Below are positions 7,489-14,603 of a stretch of DNA of 64,000 nucleotides, one piece after another (position 1 is the first letter of the stretch; the number at the start of each line of letters is the position of its first letter). Source of the DNA: Streptomyces sp. KL109B (lineage in GTDB: Bacteria; Actinomycetota; Actinomycetes; Streptomycetales; Streptomycetaceae). The notes under the pieces were generated by a model, which made no database searches, was not told where the DNA came from, and worked only from the letters and a program-made list of their open reading frames with translations. The translations under genes were made by a program, and so were the position numbers. The stretch is from contig NZ_JASERL010000006.1 in the NCBI RefSeq assembly GCF_030766935.1, positions 1 through 64,000 on the forward strand, read 5' to 3'.

Positions 7489-8844
7489 GTGTTCTTCATC
7501 GACACCATCGGCCTGGAGGGGCTCGGTAACCGGAGCTATCTGGCAGGCGGGGAGCGCACCGCGGTCGCGGTGGATCCGCCGCGCGACATCGACACCGTGC
7601 TGCGGGCCGCAGCGCGGCGCGGGGTGCGGATATCCCACGTGGTGGAGACGCACATCCACAACGACTACGTCACCGGCGGGCTCGACCTCGCGCGGACCAC
7701 CGGCGCCGCCTACCTCGTGCCCGCCGACGCCCGCGTCTCCTTCGCCCGCACCCCGGTCGCCGACGGTGACACCGTCGCGGTCGACGAGGGCCTCACCCTG
7801 GCGGCCGTGGCGACCCCGGGCCACACCCCGCACCACACCTCGTACGTACTCAAGGAGGGGGACCGGCCGGTCGCCGCGTTCACCGGCGGGTCGCTGCTGA
7901 TCGGCGCCGTCGGCCGCCCGGACCTGGTCGAGCCCGCGCTCACCGAGCGACTGGCCCGGGCCCAGCACGCCTCGGCCCACCGGCTCGCGGACAGTCTCCC
8001 GGACGACACCCCGGTGCTGCCCACCCACGGGTTCGGCAGCTTCTGCTCCGCCACGCAGGCGGACGGCGACGCGACCACGATCGGCCGGGAGAAGGCGGTC
8101 AACTCGGCCCTCACCCAGGACATCGACACCTTCGTCGCCGCGCTCCTCGCCGGGCTCGACGACGTGCCCGCCTACTACACGCACATGGGCCCGCTGAACT
8201 CCGCGCGACCGGCCCCCGTCGACCTCACGGCCCCGGCCGTCGCGGACGCCGAGGAGATCGCCGCGCGGCTCGCGGCCGGAGAGTGGGTGGTCGACCTGCG
8301 CAACCGCGTGGCCTTCGCCCGTGGGCACGTGGCCGGTGCGTACAACTTCGAGGCGGACGGCAAGCTCGCCGCCTACCTGCCCTGGATCATGCCGTGGGGC
8401 AAGCCGGTCACCCTGCTCGCCGAGTCGGCCGAGCAACTGGCAGCCGCCCAAAGGGAGTTGGTGCGCGTCGGCATCGACCGCCCCGCCGCCGCGGCGACCG
8501 GCGGTCCCGGCACGTGGGTGCGCGAGGGCGAGCGCCCGGCCTCCTTCCCCCGCGCGAGCTTCGCGGACCTCGCCGAGCGGGGCCCGGGCACGGTCGTCGT
8601 CCTCGACGTGCGCCGCGACTCCGAGCGCGCGAACGGCTGGATCGACGGCTCCGTGCACATCCCGGTCCACGAGCTGTACCACCGGTCGGCCGAGGTGCCC
8701 GAGGGAACCGTCTGGGTCCACTGCGCCGGCGGCATGCGCGCCGCGATCGCCGCCTCGCTGCTCGCCGCGACAGGCCGTGACGTGGTCGCCGTCGACGACG
8801 CCTTCGACGCCGCGGCGCACGCGGGACTCGACGTACACGCCTGA
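7489..8844 (+). CDS. CstB-like persulfide dioxygenase-rhodanese fusion
   Basis: A 451-residue protein. Residues 1-230 are an ETHE1-like metallo-beta-lactamase domain: THIHND gives H55, H57 and D59, followed by TPGHTPHH and PTHGFGSFC. These ligate the non-heme iron that oxidises glutathione- or thiol-persulfide to sulfite. Two rhodanese-like domains follow. The first (about 240-340, DLRNRVAFARGHVAGAYNF) lacks the catalytic cysteine. The second has HCAGGMR with C412, a complete active loop. This PDO-pseudoRhod-Rhod order is that of CstB. The GTG at 7489 is chosen because AAGGGAG lies 5 bp before it and two CsoR-type operators end upstream. It converges on the CsoR gene. Confidence 0.9.
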   Translation: MFFIDTIGLEGLGNRSYLAGGERTAVAVDPPRDIDTVLRAAARRGVRISHVVETHIHNDYVTGGLDLARTTGAAYLVPADARVSFARTPVADGDTVAVDEGLTLAAVATPGHTPHHTSYVLKEGDRPVAAFTGGSLLIGAVGRPDLVEPALTERLARAQHASAHRLADSLPDDTPVLPTHGFGSFCSATQADGDATTIGREKAVNSALTQDIDTFVAALLAGLDDVPAYYTHMGPLNSARPAPVDLTAPAVADAEEIAARLAAGEWVVDLRNRVAFARGHVAGAYNFEADGKLAAYLPWIMPWGKPVTLLAESAEQLAAAQRELVRVGIDRPAAAATGGPGTWVREGERPASFPRASFADLAERGPGTVVVLDVRRDSERANGWIDGSVHIPVHELYHRSAEVPEGTVWVHCAGGMRAAIAASLLAATGRDVVAVDDAFDAAAHAGLDVHA

Positions 8845-8879
8845 AGCGCAGCCCGTTGCGCCGTCCCGCTACGCCGGGG

Positions 8880-9167
8880 TCAGGCCAGTGACAGGAAGAG
8901 CTTTTCGAGGCGGGCCCGCACCTCCTCGCGGTCCTCGGCGGAACCTTGCCCGTCCTCGATGTCCGTCAGGCACTTCTGCAGCCCCGTCGCGATGATCGCG
9001 AAGCCGGCGCGGTCGAGTGCGCGCGAGGCGGCGGCGAGCTGTGTGACGACGGCCTCGCAGTCCTTGCCCTCCTCGATCATCCGGATGACACCCGAGATCT
9101 GACCCTGCGCCCGGCGCAGGCGATTCAGGACCGACTTCAGTTCCGCACCCGCCAGTTCAAGTTCCAT
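8880..9167 (-). CDS. CsoR-family repressor, CstR-like (persulfide sensor)
   Basis: A 95-residue DUF156 helical-bundle repressor: VLNRLRRAQGQISGVIRMIEEGKDCEAVVTQLAAA. Copper-type CsoR coordinates Cu(I) by C-H-C. Here C37 and C66 align with the two cysteines but the histidine position is glycine (TGLQKC). Loss of the histidine with two retained cysteines is the CstR pattern, where reactive sulfur forms di-, tri- or tetrasulfide links and releases DNA. The ATG at 9167 has GAGGAG 5 bp upstream. A palindrome of the same sequence as those before the dioxygenase lies just upstream, so it probably represses both genes. Confidence 0.88.
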   Translation of the reverse strand: MELELAGAELKSVLNRLRRAQGQISGVIRMIEEGKDCEAVVTQLAAASRALDRAGFAIIATGLQKCLTDIEDGQGSAEDREEVRARLEKLFLSLA

Positions 9168-9184
9168 CAGCACTCCTCACGGCA

Positions 9185-9198
9185 TACCCCCAGGGGTA
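9185..9198. promoter_or_regulatory. CsoR/CstR operator 3
   Basis: TACCCCCAGGGGTA, the same palindrome family as at 7419 and 7454, 17 bp upstream of the csoR/cstR start: autoregulation. Confidence 0.8.
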
Positions 9199-9310
9199 AA
9201 TGTACGCCCTGCGGCGCGGTGCGGGGCCTGCCTGGTGGGAGCACGGTGGGCATGCGATGGGCGTGCGGCGGGCCTGCGGCGGGCGGGCCCCATTCGATTA
9301 GTCTTCCGTC

Positions 9311-10096
9311 ATGACCAGCAACGGGACCCGCGCACGAGACCGCTCCGTGCAGTCCGTCGACCGGGCGGTGTCGGTCCTGCAGGTGCTGGCCGCACGCGGC
9401 CCCTGCGGACTGACCGAGATCTCCGGCGAACTCGGTCTGCACAAGGCGACCGTGTTCCGGCTGCTCGCGACATTGGAGTCCCGGGGCCTGGTCGAGCAGC
9501 ACACCGAACGCGGGCGGTACCGCATCGGCTATACGGCGGTCGAGCTCGCGGCGGGCGCCAGCCAGGTCAACGACCTGTCCCTGCTGAGCCGTTCCGTGTG
9601 CCAGGAGCTGGCGGAGGCGGTGGGCGACACCGTGAGCGTGGCGATCCGGGACGGGCGCGAGGCGGTCTGCATCGACCGGACGATGGGCGCGGCGGCGATC
9701 GCGAGCATGGACTGGGTCGGCCGGCGTTCCCCGATCCACGCCTCGTCGACGGGCAAGGTGTTCCTCGCGCACATGTCCCTCGCCGAAGTCGCGGGGATCT
9801 GCGAGGCCGGCCTCGACGCATGCACGCGGTACACCGTCGTCGACCCGGACCGGCTGGCCGGGGAGCTGGCCGAGGTCCGCAAGCGGGGCTACGCCACCAC
9901 CAGCGAGGAGCACGAGCTCGGCCTGGCCGCGATCGCCGCCCCCGTCCGCGCCCTCGACGGCGAGGTCATCGGCGCGGTGAGCCTGTCCGGGCCGACGTTC
10001 CGCATCAACGAGGAGACCCGGGACGACCTCGCCGAGCAGGTGGTGGCGGCCGGGGACAGGATCTCCTGGCGCAGGGGGTACGTGAAGCGGGGCTGA
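9311..10096 (+). CDS. IclR-family transcriptional regulator
   Basis: A 261-residue regulator. Residues about 14-75 are the winged HTH (VDRAVSVLQVLAARGPCGLTEISGELGLHKATVFRLLATLESRGLVEQ). The rest is the IclR effector domain, with SSTGKVFLAH, RGYATTSEEHELGLAAIAAPVRA and GAVSLSGP, the usual small-molecule pocket strands. It converges on an enolase-superfamily gene followed by an MDR oxidoreductase, so it is likely their regulator. A candidate binding site with two TTTCGCA elements lies before that operon at 12517-12543. The ATG start follows a region also carrying the divergent cstR operator. Confidence 0.9.
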   Translation: MTSNGTRARDRSVQSVDRAVSVLQVLAARGPCGLTEISGELGLHKATVFRLLATLESRGLVEQHTERGRYRIGYTAVELAAGASQVNDLSLLSRSVCQELAEAVGDTVSVAIRDGREAVCIDRTMGAAAIASMDWVGRRSPIHASSTGKVFLAHMSLAEVAGICEAGLDACTRYTVVDPDRLAGELAEVRKRGYATTSEEHELGLAAIAAPVRALDGEVIGAVSLSGPTFRINEETRDDLAEQVVAAGDRISWRRGYVKRG

Positions 10097-10165
10097 CGCG
10101 CCGTCGGCTCCCGCCCCGCCGTGCTTTTCCAGACACCCGCCCCGCCGTGCCTTCCCGGACGGGGC

Positions 10166-11290
10166 TCAGTCGCCCCAGCTCATCACCGGAGCGCCGAGCA
10201 CCCCCTCGTCGACCGTGATGCCAAGCCCCGGCGCGCCCGTGGTGCGCACACCCCCGTCCGTGAACACGGCGTCGACCTCTGCCGTCTTCAGGGTCACCAT
10301 GTCCTGGCAGTTGAGGACGCAGCGCAGCAGTTGCTCGGGGACGGTGGCGCCGAGCTGGAGGATCGCCGCGAAGGCGATGGCCGAGCCGACGGTGTCCTGC
10401 ACGCTGACGGTGAGCCCGGCCGCCCGGCAGATGTCCCGGTGGCGGCGGCCCGGGGTGAGGCCGCCCGCCTTGGACACCTTCAGGCCGATCCCGTCGGCGA
10501 TGTCCTCGGCCGCGATCATCGCGATGTCGCCGTCCGACTGGGCCAGTTCGTCGACCACGATCGGGTAGGGGAAGCGGCGGCGCAGCGACTTCGTCTCGCG
10601 CCACGTCGCGCACGGCGCCTCCAGGACGAAGTCCAGGCCGTCCGGCAGCAGCCGCGCCATGCGCATCGCCGTCTCGGGGATCATCCCGGTGTTCGCGTCG
10701 ACGATGAAGAACTCGCCCGGCCGCCGGTCGGCGAGGCACGCCGTGATGCGCTCGGCGTCGAGCGCGGGCCCGCCCTCGCGGTCCAGCGCGCCGATCTTGA
10801 CCGAGTGGCCGCGGTACCCCCGCGCCCGGTGGTCGGCGACGCGCGCCCGCATCTCCTCGGGGTCGCCCGCGTGGATCGAGGAGATCATCGGCATGGCCAG
10901 ACCCGTGGACCCACCGAGGAGTTCTGAGGCAGGCAGGCCCACCGACTTGCCGAAGGCGTCCCAACACGCGACGTCGAGCGCGGTCTTGGCGTGCTGGTGG
11001 CCGAGCAGGGCGGCGTCCATCGCGTCGTTGATCCGCTCGGTCTGCCGCGGGTCACGGCCGAGGAGCGACGGCGCGATCTCCGCGATCCCGGCCCGCGCGC
11101 CCGCGGCGTGCGCGGCGATCCAGGTGGGCCCGAAGGGCGTGCTCTCACCCCAGCCCACGGTGCCGTCGTCGCAGGTGATCCGTACGATGGCGGCCTCGAA
11201 CGACTCGTAGGTACGGCCCCCGGAGAGCCGGTAGACGCCGCCCGAGTACGGCAGGTCGACGCTGTGCAGGTCGATGCGTGAAATCTTCAT
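10166..11290 (-). CDS. Enolase-superfamily enzyme, hydroxyproline-betaine epimerase/cis-3-hydroxyproline dehydratase-like
   Basis: A 374-residue muconate-lactonizing-type barrel enzyme. The capping domain begins MKISRIDLHSVDLPYSGGVY and carries GWGESTPFGPTWIAAHA. The barrel has the lysine side (HSVKIGA, K165), metal ligands D198 (IVDANTG), E224 (FVLEAP) and D247/E248 (VVDELAQ), and the opposite base in LKVSKAGG (K271/K274). The VDLPYSGG and GGRTYESF motifs recall 4-hydroxyproline betaine 2-epimerase and cis-3-hydroxy-L-proline dehydratase, which feed plant and marine osmolytes into metabolism. A related amino-acid racemase or dehydratase is possible. It is downstream of an MDR gene, 68 bp apart. 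Confidence 0.82.
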   Translation of the reverse strand: MKISRIDLHSVDLPYSGGVYRLSGGRTYESFEAAIVRITCDDGTVGWGESTPFGPTWIAAHAAGARAGIAEIAPSLLGRDPRQTERINDAMDAALLGHQHAKTALDVACWDAFGKSVGLPASELLGGSTGLAMPMISSIHAGDPEEMRARVADHRARGYRGHSVKIGALDREGGPALDAERITACLADRRPGEFFIVDANTGMIPETAMRMARLLPDGLDFVLEAPCATWRETKSLRRRFPYPIVVDELAQSDGDIAMIAAEDIADGIGLKVSKAGGLTPGRRHRDICRAAGLTVSVQDTVGSAIAFAAILQLGATVPEQLLRCVLNCQDMVTLKTAEVDAVFTDGGVRTTGAPGLGITVDEGVLGAPVMSWGD

Positions 11291-11358
11291 GGGTCCTCTT
11301 CGGGGTGTGGCCGGACGCGGGTGTGGGAGCGGGAGCAGTCGCAGGTGAGGGAGCGGTG

Positions 11359-12450
11359 TTACGCGGTCGGCGCGGGCGACACCGGCGGCGGCGTGAGCAC
11401 GAGCTTTCCGAGGTGCTTCTTCGTCAGGAACTCCTTCTGCGCGTGCGCGATGTCCTGGAGCGGATACGTACCGGAGACCACCGGCCGCACCTCGCCGCGC
11501 TCGACGTACCCGACGAGGTTGTCGAAGACCTCGTCCTCCTGGAACGTGCAGCCGAACAGGGACAGGTCCTTGAGGTAGACCGTGCGCAGATCGATCTCGG
11601 AGATCGGTCCGCCGATGGCGCCCGCGTTCGCGTAGCGGCCGCCCTGCCGCAGCACGTCGAGCAGGCTCGGGAAGGCGGGGCCGCCGACGAGGTCGAGCAC
11701 CACGTCCACGCTGCCCGCGCCGAGCTCGGCGACCAGGTCCGCGTTCCGGTCGACGGTCCGGTCCGCGCCCTGCGCCGCGACGTCCTCGGCCTTGGCCGCC
11801 GAGCACACCGCGACGACGCTCGCGCCCCGGCGCTTGGCGAGCTGCACCGCGGCCAGGCCGACGCCGCCCGAAGCCCCGGTGATCAGCACGCGCTCGGCGC
11901 CGACCGACGCCCGGTGCAGCATGTTCTCGGCGGTCGAGTACGCGCAGGGGATCGCGGCGAGCTCCGCGTCGGACAGCTCGCTGCGCACCGCGTGCGTCTC
12001 CCGCGCGGGCGCGACCGCGAACTGCGCGAACCCGCCGTCGCACTCGCTGCCGAACGTCCAGCACTCGTAGGGCCGGTAGTCGACGGGCGTACGCAGCATG
12101 TTCCGCACCAGGACGCGCTCGCCGACCCGCCCGGCGTCGACGCCCTCGCCCACGGCGACGATGTGCCCGCAGACGTCCGCGCCCTGGATCCGCGGGAATG
12201 CGAGGGCGGTGCCCGACCAGCCGGCGTCCACGTCGTCGACGGTGTCGAAGCCGGTGGCGCCGCCCTCGTTGGTGGCGGAGTCGACGGCCTTGGAGTACCA
12301 GCCGATCCGCGTGTTCACGTCCGTGTTGTTGATCCCGGCGGCGGCCACCTGGATCAGCACCTCGCCCTTCGCGGGCTCGGGGACGGCGACGTCGGTGCGG
12401 TAGTCGAGCTTTTCGAGGCCGCCGTGTCCGGTGAGGAGTACGGCGGACAT
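11359..12450 (-). CDS. MDR-family alcohol dehydrogenase/quinone oxidoreductase
   Basis: A 363-residue medium-chain dehydrogenase. The N-terminal GroES-like domain holds EVLIQVAAAGINNTDVNTRIG and GADVCGHIVAVGEGV; the Rossmann domain has LITGASGGVGLAAVQLAKRR. Structural zinc-lobe cysteines are absent, so it belongs to the QOR-like group that reduces quinones or enones with NADPH. ATG 12450 is used; a TTG 15 bp further upstream has a better purine-rich run (GGGAAGGA) and is an alternative. It leads a two-gene unit with the enolase-superfamily gene and presumably acts on the same substrate family. An IclR-like site lies about 70 bp upstream. Confidence 0.82.
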   Translation of the reverse strand: MSAVLLTGHGGLEKLDYRTDVAVPEPAKGEVLIQVAAAGINNTDVNTRIGWYSKAVDSATNEGGATGFDTVDDVDAGWSGTALAFPRIQGADVCGHIVAVGEGVDAGRVGERVLVRNMLRTPVDYRPYECWTFGSECDGGFAQFAVAPARETHAVRSELSDAELAAIPCAYSTAENMLHRASVGAERVLITGASGGVGLAAVQLAKRRGASVVAVCSAAKAEDVAAQGADRTVDRNADLVAELGAGSVDVVLDLVGGPAFPSLLDVLRQGGRYANAGAIGGPISEIDLRTVYLKDLSLFGCTFQEDEVFDNLVGYVERGEVRPVVSGTYPLQDIAHAQKEFLTKKHLGKLVLTPPPVSPAPTA

Positions 12451-12516
12451 CGTCGTGGGGAGCAAGGTCCTTCCCTTCGTGTGTGCGGTGTTCCGTCGGC
12501 CAGCCGTTGTTCGCTG

Positions 12517-12543
12517 TTTCGCATTGCGCAACTATTTCGCAAT
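12517..12543. promoter_or_regulatory. Candidate IclR operator
   Basis: TTTCGCATT and TTTCGCAAT are direct repeats 18 bp apart. ATTGCG (12523) and CGCAAT (12538) also form an inverted repeat with a 9-bp centre. The site is AT-rich against its surroundings and lies upstream of the MDR/enolase unit. Confidence 0.5.
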
Positions 12544-12616
12544 CCGGATAATGACCTTGGCGGGCCGAGGGCCCGTGCGTCAAGGCGACAGCCCGAGGCC
12601 GAGCCGTGCGACGGGA

Positions 12617-12658
12617 CACGGAAGGGCCACCGGGCGCGCCCCCGGTGGCCCTTCCGTG
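12617..12658 (-). terminator. Hairpin terminator after cbtA
   Basis: An 18-bp perfect stem, arms CACGGAAGGGCCACCGGG and its complement (12641-12658), with a 6-base loop. There is no T-run, as is common in Streptomyces. It lies 16 bp after the stop of cbtA. Confidence 0.75.
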
Positions 12659-12674
12659 TGGATGACGCGGAGCG

Positions 12675-13448
12675 TCAGGCGACGGGGGTGTGAACCCGGT
12701 CAGTCGTCGCTTGGTCCTTCGTCCGTTCCGGCGCGGTCCTCGGTTCGAGGACGCGCTCCGCCAAGTAGCCGAAGACGAGCCCGAATCCGGTCCACAGCAC
12801 CGCCTGGACGCCGATGGACGCGAGCCGGAACTCCCACAGGTCCTTGGCGGGGAATCCGCGCGGGATGTTGTCCCCTGACGGCAGGAAGACCATGGCGAGC
12901 GCCACGGCCGCCGCAAACGCGAGACCCGCCGCGATCGAGGCGTTCCAGTTGCCCCACCGGGGCGCAAGGCGGCGGCCGAGCAGGACCGCCGCGATGCCCA
13001 GCAGGACGGTGAGCGCGATCATCAGGAAGAACAGCGTGGTCCGCTCCCCGATGGTGTCGGGGTTGCCGACCGCGGGCGGGTTCGCCGGGTACTTGAGCAT
13101 CGGCACCAAGTAGACGGTCAGGAACGCGCCCAGCGCGGTCAGCGCGGCGGTGGCCCGTGCCGAGAACCGGCCGACGCGGCCCAGGGCGAAGCAGAACGCG
13201 AGGGCGGCGATGCCGCCGACCGCGACGCCGAACACCAGCGTGCCGGTGGCGAGTCCGGCGGTGGACTGCACGGTCCGGCTCACCAGCTCCTCGCCGCCGT
13301 GCTCGTGGGAGTTGGCCGACTCGAAGGAGATCGCCGCGTCGACCGGTCCCTCACCGGCCAGGTAGGCGTAGGCAAGGGCGGGTATCGCGGCGAGCAGCCC
13401 GGCCAGCATTCCGCGCACCAACAGGGTGCGTACAACAGTGGAGTTCAT
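12675..13448 (-). CDS. cbtA: CbtA family cobalt transporter subunit
   Basis: A 257-residue integral membrane protein with about six TMs: LLVRGMLAGLLAAIPALAYA at the N-terminus, then GTLVFGVAVGGIAALAFCFAL, AALTALGAFLTVYLVP, FFLMIALTVLLGIAAVLL, IAAGLAFAAAVALAMVF and VLWTGFGLVFGYLAERVL. CbtA is the membrane partner of CbtB and is predicted to import cobalt for cobalamin synthesis. It follows cbtB by 15 bp, and the pair sits behind a cobalamin riboswitch, which supports the call strongly. A histidine-containing loop (SHEHGGEELV) may handle the metal. Confidence 0.88.
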   Translation of the reverse strand: MNSTVVRTLLVRGMLAGLLAAIPALAYAYLAGEGPVDAAISFESANSHEHGGEELVSRTVQSTAGLATGTLVFGVAVGGIAALAFCFALGRVGRFSARATAALTALGAFLTVYLVPMLKYPANPPAVGNPDTIGERTTLFFLMIALTVLLGIAAVLLGRRLAPRWGNWNASIAAGLAFAAAVALAMVFLPSGDNIPRGFPAKDLWEFRLASIGVQAVLWTGFGLVFGYLAERVLEPRTAPERTKDQATTDRVHTPVA

Positions 13449-13463
13449 CGTCGTCCCGCCCTC

Positions 13464-13712
13464 TCAGTGGCAGGGAAAGCCGAGCAGATGGCGGGCGTCG
13501 TGCACCCACTCGTGCACACCCTCGCCGGAGACGACGGCGGTGGCGCCCTGTTCGGCGCCGACGAAGTACAGCAGGACCAGCATCAGCACGCCGAAGAAGA
13601 CCGCCCAGGGGGCGAGGGTCTTCAGGGGAACCGGCGCGACCGCGGGCCGACCGGTGGTGGGAGTGGGAGTGGGGGTGGGGGTGGGGGTGGGGGCAGTGGT
13701 GGACTGCGCCAT
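13464..13712 (-). CDS. cbtB: CbtB family cobalt transporter subunit
   Basis: An 82-residue protein with a Pro/Thr repeat at the N-terminus (TPTPTPTPTPT), one TM at about residues 34-52 (LAPWAVFFGVLMLVLLYFVG) and a histidine-rich C-terminus (HEWVHDARHLLGFPCH). The single TM plus terminal HxxxH..H metal tail is the CbtB hallmark. It is the first gene of the cbtBA operon and lies directly after a cobalamin riboswitch. The PT repeat is encoded by a GT-rich tandem array and is probably variable between strains. Confidence 0.9.
   Translation of the reverse strand: MAQSTTAPTPTPTPTPTPTTGRPAVAPVPLKTLAPWAVFFGVLMLVLLYFVGAEQGATAVVSGEGVHEWVHDARHLLGFPCH
13664..13697. repeat. GT-rich 6-bp tandem repeat in cbtB
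   Basis: GGGAGT/GGGGGT units repeated about five times on the + strand; on the coding strand they encode the Thr-Pro repeat near the CbtB N-terminus. Confidence 0.85.
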
Positions 13713-13760
13713 GGCGAGACCTCCTCGGGAACTACGCGTCCCGCATCGTGTGGAGCACTC

Positions 13761-13871
13761 GACGACAGCGTTGGGTCTGACTCGCCGTCAACTCCGCTGG
13801 CGTGCGGAGGCGATGGCACACAGTGGCGCGACCGTGCCGGAGTTTCACCGGGCTTCCGTGGCGCCGTCGTC
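13761..13871 (-). promoter_or_regulatory. Cobalamin (AdoCbl) riboswitch
   Basis: On the minus strand the leader reads GGAAGCCCGGTGAAACTCCG, then GCACGG and GCGCCACTGT, then GAGTCAGACC (B12-box-like, + strand 13774-13783). These are the conserved blocks of the cobalamin riboswitch core in order. GACGAC (13866-13871) and GTCGTC (13761-13766) can pair to close P1. It stands about 50 bp upstream of cbtB. Bound adenosylcobalamin is expected to reduce cobalt-transporter expression. Confidence 0.9.
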
Positions 13872-13980
13872 CTTGTCGACCCATAGGGTACGGGGGCGCC
13901 GCAGGTCGGCCAACATGGCGTACGCCACCTACGATGGCGCGACCGTGGTGAACGAGGGGACAAGGGGACAAGGGGGGCGC

Positions 13981-14541
13981 ATGACCGTCAGGCTCACGCT
14001 GTTGTGCGCTGCCGCCGCGGCGGGCCGGGACGTGCGTTTCGGCGGCGGCGCGCTCGACGAACGGGCCGTCGGCGAGGCACGCGCCGTCGCCCCGTCCCTG
14101 CCCACGGGTTCCGTGCGCCGCACCGGGCCCTCGCCGTCCTGCCGCGGCACGGTGGAAGCCCTGGGCTGGCGCGACGCGGTGGTGGAGCCCGAACTGCGCG
14201 ACGTGGACATGGGCGGCTGGGACGGCAGGTCGCTGGACGAGGTCGCCGCGGCCGAGCCCGCCGCGCTGGCGACGTGGCTGTCCGACCCGCGGTCGGCCCC
14301 GCACGGCGGCGAATCGCTCGCCGATCTGTGCGCGAGGGTCGACGCGTGGCTGACTCAACTCCCCGAGGACACGGGCCGGTTGACCGCCGTCGTCGAGCAG
14401 GGTGTGGCCCGGGCCGCGGTGCTGTGCGCGCTGTCCGCGCCGACCGGGTCCTTCTGGCGCATCGACGTCCCGCCGCTGGCCACCGTCCAGCTGACCGGGC
14501 GGGCCGGCCGGTGGAATGTGCGCTGGGCGGGACCGGCATGA
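13981..14541 (+). CDS. Histidine-phosphatase-fold protein lacking the RHG motif
   Basis: A 186-residue protein with the outline of the histidine phosphatase (CobC/phosphoglycerate mutase-like) fold: RTGPSPSCRGTVEALGW, ELRDVDMGGWDGRSLDEVA and HGGESLADLCARVDAWL. The N-terminal catalytic RHG is missing: where LxRHGxT is expected the protein has LLCAAAAAGRDVRFGGG. The second catalytic histidine is replaced by VVEQGVARAAV. It is therefore unlikely to be a phosphatase. Its position next to cbtB and the riboswitch suggests a cobalamin-related role, perhaps binding. GGGGGG directly upstream supports the ATG. Confidence 0.75.
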   Translation: MTVRLTLLCAAAAAGRDVRFGGGALDERAVGEARAVAPSLPTGSVRRTGPSPSCRGTVEALGWRDAVVEPELRDVDMGGWDGRSLDEVAAAEPAALATWLSDPRSAPHGGESLADLCARVDAWLTQLPEDTGRLTAVVEQGVARAAVLCALSAPTGSFWRIDVPPLATVQLTGRAGRWNVRWAGPA

Positions 14542-14603
14542 CCTAATCCACCTAACCCACCTAATCCATCTAACCCACCTGACCCATCTAACCCATCTAA
14601 CCC
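14541..14603. repeat. 9-bp tandem repeat, seven copies
   Basis: Seven units of ACCTAATCC/ATCTAACCC begin in the stop codon of the phosphatase-like gene and run into the last codons of the converging M24 gene, whose TAG stop is inside the array. Confidence 0.9.

Noticed and set aside
10166..12967. A 933-codon minus-strand ORF
   Set aside because: Only the last 374 codons are enzyme-like; the rest is out-of-frame shadow of the MDR gene and upstream DNA.
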